Notes under the pieces: generated by a model | The model's database searches: none | What the model saw: only the letters and a program-made list of their open reading frames with translations | What the model was told of the DNA's origin: nothing | IMG/VR virus record: IMGVR_UViG_3300008954_000200 | Location: 1 to 29,213 of that record | Strand: one strand, 5' to 3' | DNA: 29,213 bases | Origin: a virus | Made by a program: the position numbers and the translations under genes | Shown here: positions 8,276 through 16,636 of the stretch, piece after piece | Layout of the letters: each line of letters begins with the position of its first letter | How positions within the stretch are numbered: position 1 is the stretch's first letter

Positions 8276-10771
8276 ATGGCAAAGGAAACTCCAGAAGAAT
8301 CAGAATCAGTCTCGGGTTCTGAAGCACTATCAACGCGTTTTGCAAAAAAGCTGCGCTTTGATGACCAGTGTTTTTTGTCCGATGCAATACGCTGGTTCGC
8401 CAATAAGAATAAAAGAGTACCCTATAATAATTTCATAGTTCTTGATGCAGATGCCAAAGGCGACGGCGCCTCGTTGGTTTCTAAAGCAAACTCAAGATTC
8501 GGAGCAACTGGCGCCGGACTAAGAGCTTTTTTATCCATGACTCCCGCAGAGTTTGCTACCTTGGTGCCAAAAATAAGATTGTATGTGATTAAATATAGGA
8601 ATAAAGACGATGGCAAAGGAATGCAACAAGAATTAGTATTTCCAGACTGGACAGGCAAGCACGTTATTGACAATATAATGAAGACGGCCACCGGCCGCGG
8701 CGATGGAGCGGGAATAAGTAAGTTTGATTACGAATTTGACGGCCGCGATCCCGCAACAACAGAAAACTTAATTAAAGCTAGTGTAACTATCTCGTTTACG
8801 GACTTCGAAGTATTGGCAAAACCACTGCGAGGTTTGACACAAGTAGAGGCAGAATATTTTGGTAAAGGTAAAGAGAACGCCGAGCCTAGATACTTAGATC
8901 TAGTAACTAGGTTTACACCAGGCAATTCAGCCGCTGTTTTTACAAAGCTAAAGGCCAGCATTGGCTGGCAACCGCCATCGGATGAGAGTGGTATTGTGAT
9001 TAGAGAAGATCTGAAAGAGTTTATATCCGCCGGTTACGCTAACATGGATTTGATTTTATATATGACGGGTCACGATTTAACGTTTAAAGAGAACGGCCGA
9101 GTCGATTTGAAAGTTGAGTTTCGCGCCGCGCTAGAAGGCTTAATGGGCGACCGCGGCGCAGACATATTAGCCCCAGATAATAGCATTGATGAGGATATGA
9201 AGAGAAAGGATAAAGAGGAGCGACAGAAGACAAAAGATAAAATCGATGAACATAGAAAAGAGAAAAAGAAGCAGAAAGACATCGCGAAAAAAGAGGACGA
9301 AAGTTCAGGGTTCTGGGACACCGACGCGGAGGATGACGCGGACGACGCCGCGGAGGCAGCCGAGAAAAAGCAAAAGGCCGCGGAGGAGGAATTGCGCCTT
9401 TTACAATTGCAACAGGACGTGAGACGAGAGAGACTGCGCACAGTCAGATACAAAAAATTATTGGACGATTTAAATAGCTCCGGCAAGATAAGGTTTATAG
9501 ATATCCATACTGATTCTCTTGACACATGGCTAACAGATGGCGGCTCTAGAGATGCGACTTCTAGTTCTCGCTATACAGCTACCAAAGCTATAGCAGAGGG
9601 TGATGGACAGTCTGCTAGCATACCGGAACAAGCAAATGAAAAAGATAACCCTGCTGCAAGAGGAGCGAAAGCTGCTAAAGATTATCAGAAGGAACTAGAT
9701 AAAAAAGCGAAAGAAAAAGACCACGATAAGATTAGGGATCTCGAAAAAAAACAAGAACAGCCAGATGTACCCGAAGATTATCATAGAATTTATTATATTT
9801 ATCTTGGAGATATAATTAACATCGCAGCTGCAGTCTTGGAACGAACAGATAAATGGCACGGCGTGACGAGATTGGTAACAGGCCCAGTACAATTTGATGA
9901 TCCGAATACCCCCGGCTCCGAAACAATTATTGAAAATATAGCAGACATACCAATTGCATTAAGTACTTTTGTCGAGTGGTATTACGAGAAGGTAATTGTC
10001 AAAGCTAAGGATCTCTATCCTCTCAAAGATTTTCTTAATGATGTAATCACGGATCTTGTATATCGATCTTTGGGAGAGCAGTGTTTTGAGGGCCTGTCCA
10101 AAATGCCGTCCTTCAGTATGACCCCTATGATATTCAACATGTCGATCGACGGCGCGGCCAGAGTAGAGCCGATTAAAAAAGACACGGCCACTGGATTTTT
10201 CCCGCGGCTGACGGTTAAACAGTTTGCCGAAAAAGTAAAAACTAACTCAAGCTCAGTACCTAGCAATACCGTGACTTACATATTTTTAACAGCTGTTTTC
10301 AAGCACGAGAACACATTCAATGATGGTGACATAAGAAAAGATGAGAAAGATGGTATTTATCATTTTGGTATCGGCAGAGATAGGGGTATCATTAACACCA
10401 TAAAATTTAAGAAAGTTGAAATGAACTACAGGAAAGAAGCACTCGTGCTAGATCAAGGCAACCTTGGAACTGGCCAGCTACGAGAAGTTTATGATGCTGA
10501 TATAACCATGGTTGGCAATACTTTGTTTCGAAACGGGCAGTATTTATATATTGATCCCTCAACTATGGGTGTAAGCAGGAAGACTGCACAAGAATTAGGT
10601 ATGGGTGGCTACTATGTTATTACGAAGGTCGATGGCGAGCTAAGTGCTGATGGCTTTGAAACCAGTTTAACTTGTAAGTATAACAGTAAAAAAAGAAAGA
10701 CAAGCAAATCAAAAAAAGTTTCAGAGGCACCCCCCAAAACTCCGGATCCTATTGACGGTGCATCCGAATAA
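8276..10771 (+). CDS. Large probable virion/baseplate protein, 831 aa
   Basis: Not recognised as a specific T4 protein. Its position inside the tail operon makes a structural role likely. It has two globular parts. Residues 1-300 include RIRLYVIKYRNK-type strands at ~100-110 and a domain ending DLKVEFRAALEGLMG. Residues 510-830 include YYIYLGDIINIAAAVLE, FDDPNTPGSETIIENIADIP and VYRSLGEQCFEGL, then FRNGQYLYIDPSTMGVSR with GGYYVITKVDGEL. They are joined by a long, very charged Lys/Glu linker (about 305-395 and again ~450-505) that looks coiled-coil or disordered. The C-terminal part has the feel of a hub protein (gp27-like) because hub proteins end in such surface domains, but this is inference. 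The C-terminus is basic (KKRKTSKSKK). Confidence 0.7.
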   Translation: MAKETPEESESVSGSEALSTRFAKKLRFDDQCFLSDAIRWFANKNKRVPYNNFIVLDADAKGDGASLVSKANSRFGATGAGLRAFLSMTPAEFATLVPKIRLYVIKYRNKDDGKGMQQELVFPDWTGKHVIDNIMKTATGRGDGAGISKFDYEFDGRDPATTENLIKASVTISFTDFEVLAKPLRGLTQVEAEYFGKGKENAEPRYLDLVTRFTPGNSAAVFTKLKASIGWQPPSDESGIVIREDLKEFISAGYANMDLILYMTGHDLTFKENGRVDLKVEFRAALEGLMGDRGADILAPDNSIDEDMKRKDKEERQKTKDKIDEHRKEKKKQKDIAKKEDESSGFWDTDAEDDADDAAEAAEKKQKAAEEELRLLQLQQDVRRERLRTVRYKKLLDDLNSSGKIRFIDIHTDSLDTWLTDGGSRDATSSSRYTATKAIAEGDGQSASIPEQANEKDNPAARGAKAAKDYQKELDKKAKEKDHDKIRDLEKKQEQPDVPEDYHRIYYIYLGDIINIAAAVLERTDKWHGVTRLVTGPVQFDDPNTPGSETIIENIADIPIALSTFVEWYYEKVIVKAKDLYPLKDFLNDVITDLVYRSLGEQCFEGLSKMPSFSMTPMIFNMSIDGAARVEPIKKDTATGFFPRLTVKQFAEKVKTNSSSVPSNTVTYIFLTAVFKHENTFNDGDIRKDEKDGIYHFGIGRDRGIINTIKFKKVEMNYRKEALVLDQGNLGTGQLREVYDADITMVGNTLFRNGQYLYIDPSTMGVSRKTAQELGMGGYYVITKVDGELSADGFETSLTCKYNSKKRKTSKSKKVSEAPPKTPDPIDGASE

Positions 10772-10806
10772 ACCATAATCAGACTAATTATTTGTGAGGG
10801 GCTAAC

Positions 10807-12177
10807 GTGGCAAAAAAAGATTTAGATATAAAAAATTCTCTCGCGACTCCAAAAGAAACTGGAGCTTATAATCTTTTTAACTACAAGAAGGCTTACAAAA
10901 ATATAGATAGCGTCGTTATAAGCGGGATAGAGACGATAGATTTTCAAGACATAAGGCAGTCTTATGGTAAACTAGACCTCGACGGCCGAGCCGTATACCC
11001 ATCGGAAGAGAACTTGATAACATTAAATTCAGAGAGTTCAAGTCAGCCAGTTTTTATTGTTAATTTTGTTGGCGACGCTTTTACTGACTTGAGGGCCTAT
11101 ATGAGGCGCGCAGCTTTTAGAAAAAAAGTAGACATAAACAACTCACCGATGTTTGATCTAGACCCAGTAGCCGGCTGGCGTAGCTTTAAAAAAGATTATC
11201 ATGATTACTTGAACGAGATCTATCTTCTGTTCTTCAACAAATATATTCGTCAAAATAAAATAAACGAAAAGATAAATAACTTTGATGATTTTGTGGAGGC
11301 GTTTCTGCCGTTTGTAAGATCTTACATAACTCAATTCAACATGCCGTTCACTTTTTCGGGATTTATAAAACACCAAATGTGTTCTCCAATGATCGGTGGA
11401 CTTATGATTGATATAAGTTCTGCCGACTGTAATAATGATTTAATAAAGAGAAAAGAATTTTTACAAAACGCCGACTTTGAATTCTACAGAAATACAGTTA
11501 AGAAGTTTGGCTTTGTTGTCGACAAAAATATACCGTGGAGGCTCGTCGCAGACTTATCCTCCAACCCCATGAAAAAATATATGGATGAATACGGGCTGAA
11601 ATATAAACAAGTATTTCCAGAGTACTATTACCGAGCAATCAATTATGATGTCGGATTTTTTAAAGATTACATGGTGGGTTTTTATAATTCTCTCGTAACT
11701 TCGATACCTTATGTAAACCAAACCGAGTATTGTGCAGCTAAGATAAAAACTATTTCTAGATTATCAAAGAGATTACCAATATTAAAGGAAGATTTAGATA
11801 AAAACTATTCATTAGATTACTGGCTCAATAAATATATACTATTCAGAACTTATGAAACTAAATCCAAATTAGAAGAGAATGATTTAAAGCTAGCTGAAAA
11901 AAAACTAAGAAGAATGGTTAGAAAGTTTGACATTTCTAAGATTATGTTGTATATTGATAGCATAATAGAAAACAATACAGGTTTAGAGAAACACATGTTC
12001 AAGCAAGAAGAGTGGCCAGATTTTGACTACACTCCGCCACCACCAAAAGAGTTTACGAATGTACAGGGCCTGATAAAAGAAAATTTAGGCCTAGGCGCAG
12101 GCCAGCCAGGAGCTTCAGCGCTCTTGGGGCTTAACGCTTCTACTTCCGGAGACGAGTCCGGAGGAAGCTCTTATTAA
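10807..12177 (+). CDS. Probable virion protein of unknown function, 456 aa
   Basis: Starts with GTG behind a GTGAGGGG ribosome site. I do not recognise the family with certainty. Visible features are aromatic-rich helices: WRSFKKDYHDYLNEIYLLFF (~117-136), SYITQFNMPFTFSGFIKH (~172-189), WRLVADLSSNPMKKYMDEYG (~247-266) and FFKDYMVGFYNSLVTSIPYV (~284-303). The C-terminus is a flexible Gly/Ser/Ala tail (GLGAGQPGASALLGLNAS). No membrane segment or enzyme motif is evident. It is the last gene of the tail block, 35 bases after the 831-aa gene and 11 bases before the PolA-like gene. A structural role is inferred only from position. Confidence 0.65.
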   Translation: MAKKDLDIKNSLATPKETGAYNLFNYKKAYKNIDSVVISGIETIDFQDIRQSYGKLDLDGRAVYPSEENLITLNSESSSQPVFIVNFVGDAFTDLRAYMRRAAFRKKVDINNSPMFDLDPVAGWRSFKKDYHDYLNEIYLLFFNKYIRQNKINEKINNFDDFVEAFLPFVRSYITQFNMPFTFSGFIKHQMCSPMIGGLMIDISSADCNNDLIKRKEFLQNADFEFYRNTVKKFGFVVDKNIPWRLVADLSSNPMKKYMDEYGLKYKQVFPEYYYRAINYDVGFFKDYMVGFYNSLVTSIPYVNQTEYCAAKIKTISRLSKRLPILKEDLDKNYSLDYWLNKYILFRTYETKSKLEENDLKLAEKKLRRMVRKFDISKIMLYIDSIIENNTGLEKHMFKQEEWPDFDYTPPPPKEFTNVQGLIKENLGLGAGQPGASALLGLNASTSGDESGGSSY

Positions 12178-12188
12178 TTGAGTGGGAA

Positions 12189-13373
12189 ATGTTATTTCAA
12201 ACATTAGATGAGAAAAAGAAATGCGTCGCCGTGTATCGAGCCGGAGAGTTGATTTATAATCAGATACCGGACGATCTAACTACGACTTGGAAATACACCT
12301 CTTTCTTGTACGATCGAGATATAGAATACGCGAGCTTGTATTGCGTCGGAAAAACTATAGATGAAGTGTGTCCGGACAATATAAAAGATAAGTGGGAAGA
12401 CATAAATAAAAAATTAAAAGCTTTTCTAATATCCTTTAGCGAAGCAGGCGTCTCTTTGCATGATAATTGCTTTTTCGATTTAGTCCCAGAAAGATTCTTG
12501 CTAGAGTATTGCGATTTGAAAAATAAAATTACCGAAAATGTAATAGATACATATGACAAGCCTCAAAATTACCAGTTTCTTTTGGAGTTGACAAGAGTTT
12601 TGGAAAGCATAAAATACCAGAAGCTAAACCTTAACTTTCGAAAGATGGATAAACACTTAGGATCCTTGGCAAATAGAAATCAATTTAAAAAATTAATAAG
12701 CTGCAGCCCATATATATCTTATGATATAGCTGGGACTAAAACTGGACGACTCACTACGACTAAGAGTGCCTTTCCTATACTGACATTAAACAAGAGTTAC
12801 AGGGGCGTCATTGAGCCAGTCAATGATTGGCTTATAGAGCTTGATTTCAATGCAGCGGAGTTGAGAACTCTATTAGCTCTATCTGGCAAGCCTCAACCAG
12901 AAGAAGACATGCATGAGTGGAATGTAAAGAATGTATACGGAGGATCAATAGCCAGGAAAGAAGCAAAGAAGAGAATATTTGCTTGGCTTTATAATCCTAA
13001 CTCGAAAGACTCTCTTTCGGCGTCTGCTTATGATCGGAACGGAGTTATAAACAAATTCTGGCAAGGAGCAAGTGTCAAGACCGTCTTCAACAGAGACATA
13101 CCATCGGACAAACACCATGCATTAAACTATATTATCCAGAGCACAACAAGTGACCTGTTTTTAAGAAGGATGATAGAGGTGCATAAGTTACTAGCAGATA
13201 AGAAGTCGTTTATATCTTTCAGCGTACACGATTCGCTGGTTATCGATTTGGCAGAAGAGGAAAGAGATATTCTCACTGAGATCGTAGACACCTTTTCAGA
13301 CACAGACCTAGGTAAGTTTAAGGTCAACGTTTCCGCAGGTAGAGACTACTCTAACATGAGGAAGTTAATATGA
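12189..13373 (+). CDS. Minimal family A DNA polymerase (PolA-like)
   Basis: A 394-residue protein holding only the polymerase part of DNA polymerase I. In order: TGRLTT (185-190, the TGR template/primer motif); motif A LIELDFNAAELR (215-226) with catalytic D219; motif B/O-helix RKEAKKRIFAWLY (256-268), matching the T7 pattern RxxAKxxxxGxxYG except that Ala replaces the first Gly and the last is lost; NYIIQSTTSDLF (313-324), matching NxxIQGxxAD; and motif C FSVHDSLVID (344-353) with catalytic D348. Motif C is normally VHDE, so Ser replaces Glu. No 3'-5' exonuclease motif and no 5' nuclease domain are seen, and it is much shorter than the Klenow part (~600 aa). The next gene overlaps it by ATGA. 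It could be a gap-filling or primer-extending enzyme. The family is secure; activity is unproven. Confidence 0.85.
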   Translation: MLFQTLDEKKKCVAVYRAGELIYNQIPDDLTTTWKYTSFLYDRDIEYASLYCVGKTIDEVCPDNIKDKWEDINKKLKAFLISFSEAGVSLHDNCFFDLVPERFLLEYCDLKNKITENVIDTYDKPQNYQFLLELTRVLESIKYQKLNLNFRKMDKHLGSLANRNQFKKLISCSPYISYDIAGTKTGRLTTTKSAFPILTLNKSYRGVIEPVNDWLIELDFNAAELRTLLALSGKPQPEEDMHEWNVKNVYGGSIARKEAKKRIFAWLYNPNSKDSLSASAYDRNGVINKFWQGASVKTVFNRDIPSDKHHALNYIIQSTTSDLFLRRMIEVHKLLADKKSFISFSVHDSLVIDLAEEERDILTEIVDTFSDTDLGKFKVNVSAGRDYSNMRKLI

Positions 13374-14206
13374 ATGTTATAGGGCTAGGCAAAGCCGGCT
13401 GTAACATAGCCGAGAAGCTATCTCAGTACCCTCAGTACGAGGCATACTATATCGACTCAGTTGCGCGCCCCGGTAGCTCCTTGAAGGTTCCTAAGAAAAA
13501 GAGCCATGAAGAGTACGAAGCAAAGACTAGACTTAGGGCGAATTTCTTCAAGCAGATAAAAGGCGAGTGTCTATTCATTGTGTGTGGCTGTGAGACAATT
13601 TCGGGTTTGACATTGCGAATTCTCGAAAAATTTTCCGGGGAAAAAATTGAGATTTTGTACATTAAGCCAGATATCAGTTTATTGCCAGAAATAAAGATAT
13701 TACAAGAAAGAGTGACCTTTAATATATTACAGCAGTATACTCGCTCTGGAGTATTCGAGAAAATGTATATAGTCGAAAATGCCAAATTGGAGTCTACACT
13801 GGGAGATGTTCAGATAATAGGGTACTATGATAAGCTCAACGAGCTTCTTGTTTCTACGTTGCACATGATTAACGTTTATAAACACTCAATTGCAGAAATG
13901 GACACTTTTTCATCATCAGAGGCACCAGTTAGAATTTCAACCTTTGGTGTTGTTGAGTGCGATTCAGGCGAAGAAAAACTTTTTTATGATATTGACTTTC
14001 CTCGCGAGAAAGTGTATTATTATGCTATAAACCAAGAACAACTTGAGAAAGATGGTTCTTTATTTAAGAAGATAAAACAACAAGTAAAAAAACAAGCAGA
14101 AGAAGAAAAATTAAAAGTTTCATATGGTGTTTTTTCAACAGACTACGAACAGAATTACGCTTATTGCATTACAAGCGCCAGTTTTATACAAGAACAAAAA
14201 ATTTAA
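13370..14206 (+). CDS. Divergent FtsZ/tubulin-fold protein
   Basis: A 278-residue protein starting at ATG within the polymerase stop (ATGA overlap). The N-terminal two thirds follow the FtsZ GTPase-domain order. VIGLGKAGCNIAEKL (3-17) resembles the first glycine loop and helix. YEAYYIDS (23-30) matches the strand ending in the nucleotide-facing residues. CLFIVCGCETISGLTLRIL (67-85) sits where FtsZ has its GGGTGTG tubulin signature. ILYIKPD (95-101) matches the VTKPF strand, RVTFNILQQYTRSG (114-127) the following helix, and MYIVENAKLE (132-141) the IxIPNDKL strand. The signature loop is degenerate and no T7-loop NxDxxD is evident, so GTP hydrolysis or polymerisation is doubtful. The last part ends with a charged helix and beta strands. 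Fold assignment is my inference from pattern; function is unknown. Confidence 0.6.
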   Translation: MNVIGLGKAGCNIAEKLSQYPQYEAYYIDSVARPGSSLKVPKKKSHEEYEAKTRLRANFFKQIKGECLFIVCGCETISGLTLRILEKFSGEKIEILYIKPDISLLPEIKILQERVTFNILQQYTRSGVFEKMYIVENAKLESTLGDVQIIGYYDKLNELLVSTLHMINVYKHSIAEMDTFSSSEAPVRISTFGVVECDSGEEKLFYDIDFPREKVYYYAINQEQLEKDGSLFKKIKQQVKKQAEEEKLKVSYGVFSTDYEQNYAYCITSASFIQEQKI

Positions 14207-14214
14207 AAAAACAC

Positions 14215-14243
14215 TTGACATTAGTTTGAATTTGTTATAGACT
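14215..14243 (+). promoter_or_regulatory. Sigma70-type promoter for the gp32-like gene
   Basis: A perfect -35 TTGACA (14215-14220) is followed after 17 bases by TAGACT (14238-14243, 4 of 6 to the consensus). Transcription would start near 14250, just upstream of a possible leader hairpin. It lies in the only sizeable gap between the FtsZ-like gene and the SSB gene. Confidence 0.7.
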
Positions 14244-14249
14244 TGTTAC

Positions 14250-14298
14250 AGATGTTTGGGAAATTTGCCAAGCATACTCAAGCCCAAAGGAGAATATT
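14250..14298 (+). promoter_or_regulatory. Possible structured mRNA leader of the SSB gene
   Basis: TTTGGG (14255-14260) can pair with CCCAAA (14283-14288), which runs into the AAGGAG ribosome site (14287-14292). Alternatively TTGG (14256-14259) can pair with CCAA (14268-14271). T4 gp32 represses its own translation through a leader pseudoknot, so an analogous control is conceivable. The stems are short and this is unproven. Confidence 0.3.
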
Positions 14299-15054
14299 AT
14301 GGGAATTGATATGACAAAGATGAGAGAGAAGTTAACCTCTCTCAATAGTAGAGACGGGTCCAAGAGTAATTTTTGGCGTCCTCAAGATGGAGATACTACT
14401 ATTCGAGTAGTGCCTACAAGTGACGGCGATCCTTTCAAGGAGTACTGGTTTCACTACAATGTAGGGGAGAACGGCGGTTTCCTGTGCCCGAAGAAGAACT
14501 ACGGCGAAGATTGCCCGGTTTGTAGCTTCGTGCGCAATCTTTATAACGATGGCGATGAGGCTAGCGTAAAGATGGCCAAGAACCTTAATGCTCGCCAACG
14601 ATTCTTCGCTCCAGTTGTTGTCAGAGACAACGAGCAGAACGGAGTCCAGGTATGGGGCTTCGGCCGGACAGTCTACACAGACTTACTCAATCTAGTACTA
14701 AATCCTGATTATGGAGATATTACAGAGGTTGACGCTGGTACAGACCTTGTTATTACTTATGGTAAGGCCCCTGGGCAGGCTTTCCCGCAAACTAACATTA
14801 CTCCTCGTCGACGCTCTTCCGCGTTGAACGAAGATAGTGAGGTAGTAAAGGAATACTTGGATAATATACCTGATTTTTCCACTCTCTTTGATAAGAAGAC
14901 AACTTCAGAAGTTCAAACTATTTTGGATGGATATATGCTTGATGACGAGGCCGACGCAGAAGAGACGTCCTCAGAAAGTAAGAAGTTTGGCACTCAAGCC
15001 ACTGAGAGTGGTACCAATTCAGTTGATAAAGCTTTTGAAGAGCTTCTTGGCTGA
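14299..15054 (+). CDS. Single-stranded DNA-binding protein (gp32-like)
   Basis: A 251-residue gp32-type SSB. It coats ssDNA at the fork and recruits helicase and recombinase. The zinc site is visible as H52, C63, C72 and C75 (CPKKNYGEDCPVC), the same H-C-C-C arrangement as T4 gp32. The N-terminal basic region SKSNFWRPQDGDTTIRVVP and the OB-type core (QRFFAPVVVRD, VWGFGRTVYTDLLNLVLN) follow. The C-terminal ~45 residues are acidic and flexible and end FEELLG, as expected for the protein-interaction tail. T4 gp32 is 301 aa. AAAGGAG lies 6 bases before the ATG. It has its own promoter and a stem-loop after it, consistent with its need to be made in large amounts. Confidence 0.92.
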   Translation: MGIDMTKMREKLTSLNSRDGSKSNFWRPQDGDTTIRVVPTSDGDPFKEYWFHYNVGENGGFLCPKKNYGEDCPVCSFVRNLYNDGDEASVKMAKNLNARQRFFAPVVVRDNEQNGVQVWGFGRTVYTDLLNLVLNPDYGDITEVDAGTDLVITYGKAPGQAFPQTNITPRRRSSALNEDSEVVKEYLDNIPDFSTLFDKKTTSEVQTILDGYMLDDEADAEETSSESKKFGTQATESGTNSVDKAFEELLG

Positions 15055-15060
15055 TCCCTG

Positions 15061-15121
15061 GCGGCGTCTAAGAATAAACACTCTATTTCCCCCTATAGAA
15101 ACTTTATTTTTTAGGCGCCGC
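15061..15121 (+). terminator. Large stem-loop between SSB and recombinase genes
   Basis: GCGGCGTCTAAG (15061-15072) pairs with TTTAGGCGCCGC (15110-15121) through 12 base pairs, two of them G-T. It is extended by AATAAA (15073-15078) against TTTATT (15103-15108) with a one-base bulge. The loop is 15079-15102. A modest T tract, TCTTTTCT, follows the stem. It may act as a partial terminator or an mRNA-stabilising/processing hairpin that keeps SSB above UvsX levels. Confidence 0.5.
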
Positions 15122-15146
15122 TCTTTTCTATACATAGGAGCACATT

Positions 15147-16256
15147 GTGGCTAGAGCAAAAAAAATAAAGACAGGGCGCCTTAGTGTCACCGAGATGAGG
15201 AATCTTATTAATAAAAAGGTTGGCCTCAATGTCGCGCACAACCTGGGAGAGGAAAATCCTACCGAGGTAAAAGATTGGATTCCTACTGGGTCACGATGGC
15301 TAAACTCTATGGTTTGCAGAGGAAAGTTAGCCGGCATCCCAGTTGGCAAAATTTCTGAAATTGCCGGCCTCGAATCTACAGGCAAGTCTTTTTTGGCTGC
15401 TCAAGTAGCAGCAAGTGCTCAAAAGATGGGTATTGATGTAGTGTACTTTGATAGTGAATCCGCTATTGACCCAACCTTTCTTGAAAAGGCGGGTTGCGAT
15501 ATCGAAAGCTTACTGTATGTACAGGCCAATAGTGTTGAGTTTGTTTTAGAGACGATAGAGGATTTGCTAGAGAACAATGAGAACAGAATGTTGTTCATTT
15601 GGGACAGTTTAGCACTAACACCATCTCTTACCGATCAGGAGGGTGATTTTAACCCCCTGTCGTCGATGGCAGTCAAGCCTAGGATACTGTCTAAAGGCAT
15701 GGCCAAGCTCGTCCAACCCATTGCTAATGCCCAGGCTACCCTACTGGTGTTAAACCAGCTTAAAATGAATATTACGAGCAATATAGCTGAAGCTATGACC
15801 ACCCCCTACTTCACTCCGGGCGGTAAAGCGATGCATTACGCATATAGCCTTAGAATTTGGCTCACTGGAAGGAAGGCAAAGAACTCCTTTGTACAAGACG
15901 AAAGAGGGTTTAGGATCGGCTCTGAAGTAAAAGCAAAGCTTGAGAAATCTCGTTTTGGCACCCAGGGCCGACAGTGTACCTTCAAAATTCTCTGGGGAGA
16001 CAAAGTTGGAGTTCAAGACGAAGAGAGCTGGCTCGAAGCAATTAAAGGGTCGGAACACATAAGATCCGGCGGAGCTTGGTATACTCTTGAGTATTCAGAT
16101 GGTTCGACAGAAAAGTTCCAAGCCTCAAAGTGGGTCGAGAAACTTGAAGAAGAGAAATTTAGAAACAGAGTGTTAGAACTCATGGATGAGGAAGTAATTC
16201 TAAAATTCCACGAGAAAACTGGAAATGCTGCTGATTTCTATGAGATAGAAGAATAA
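15147..16256 (+). CDS. RecA/UvsX-type recombinase
   Basis: A 369-residue strand-exchange ATPase of the UvsX/RecA family, which forms filaments on ssDNA for recombination-dependent replication and repair. The start is GTG, with TAGGAG at 15135-15140 in front. Seen: Walker A GLESTGKS (74-81), the strand VVYFDSESAID (98-108) with the catalytic Glu position, Walker B MLFIWDS (148-154), and VLNQLKMN where RecA has its Gln sensor. TPYFTPGGKAMHYAYSLRIW matches the RecA block FyPGGxALkfyaSxRl. Length is close to T4 UvsX (391 aa). The C-terminus is charged. It follows SSB and precedes the 5'-3' nuclease and helicase, a coherent recombination/replication cluster. Confidence 0.93.
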   Translation: MARAKKIKTGRLSVTEMRNLINKKVGLNVAHNLGEENPTEVKDWIPTGSRWLNSMVCRGKLAGIPVGKISEIAGLESTGKSFLAAQVAASAQKMGIDVVYFDSESAIDPTFLEKAGCDIESLLYVQANSVEFVLETIEDLLENNENRMLFIWDSLALTPSLTDQEGDFNPLSSMAVKPRILSKGMAKLVQPIANAQATLLVLNQLKMNITSNIAEAMTTPYFTPGGKAMHYAYSLRIWLTGRKAKNSFVQDERGFRIGSEVKAKLEKSRFGTQGRQCTFKILWGDKVGVQDEESWLEAIKGSEHIRSGGAWYTLEYSDGSTEKFQASKWVEKLEEEKFRNRVLELMDEEVILKFHEKTGNAADFYEIEE

Positions 16257-16288
16257 TCTAACTATTTATAACATAGGAGTTAAATTCT

Positions 16289-16624
16289 ATGTTTAGCCAA
16301 CAAATAAATGAGCTTTTGGATGAAGCCTTAGCCACTCAGACCGGAAATATTTACGGCGCTGATGTGGTCATGAGGTCGGACAGAACCCAAAATCTAACGG
16401 ACATTCTGGATAAATTAAGAGCAGTTTGTGATATTACGATTGTGAATCTTCCAGAGCCAAGCAAGCAGCTATCAAAATATGTGGATTTATCTAAATTAAA
16501 TATTAAATTTTTATTGACTTCGCCTTCGGTAAAAGAAGAAATGAAGCGAATTACTGCAGCAGCGCAGGCCTTAGACGGCGTATTTTCATTTAGAATAAAA
16601 CACGTTCAAATAATCGATAATTAA
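16289..16624 (+). CDS. Small hypothetical protein, possible ferredoxin-like fold
   Basis: A 111-residue protein between the recombinase and the nuclease gene, behind TAGGAG (spacing about 10). No motif that I can name. After a helical N-terminus (QQINELLDEALATQ) the pattern is helix (DILDKLRAVC), strand (DITIVNLP), a linker, strand (NIKFLLTS), helix (SVKEEMKRITAAAQAL) and strand (VFSFRIKHVQIID). This would suit an alpha/beta sandwich of ACT or ferredoxin type, as in many small phage regulators and structural proteins. That is pattern inference only. It is neither basic enough to be an obvious DNA-binding protein nor membrane-bound. Confidence 0.7.
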   Translation: MFSQQINELLDEALATQTGNIYGADVVMRSDRTQNLTDILDKLRAVCDITIVNLPEPSKQLSKYVDLSKLNIKFLLTSPSVKEEMKRITAAAQALDGVFSFRIKHVQIIDN

Positions 16625-16636
16625 TAAGGAATTTTA

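Noticed and set aside
9070-9525. A 151-aa antisense frame, very rich in Ser, Phe and Leu
   Set aside because: It is the mirror of the charged Lys/Glu linker of the 831-aa protein; its composition is that of a shadow frame and it has no ribosome site.
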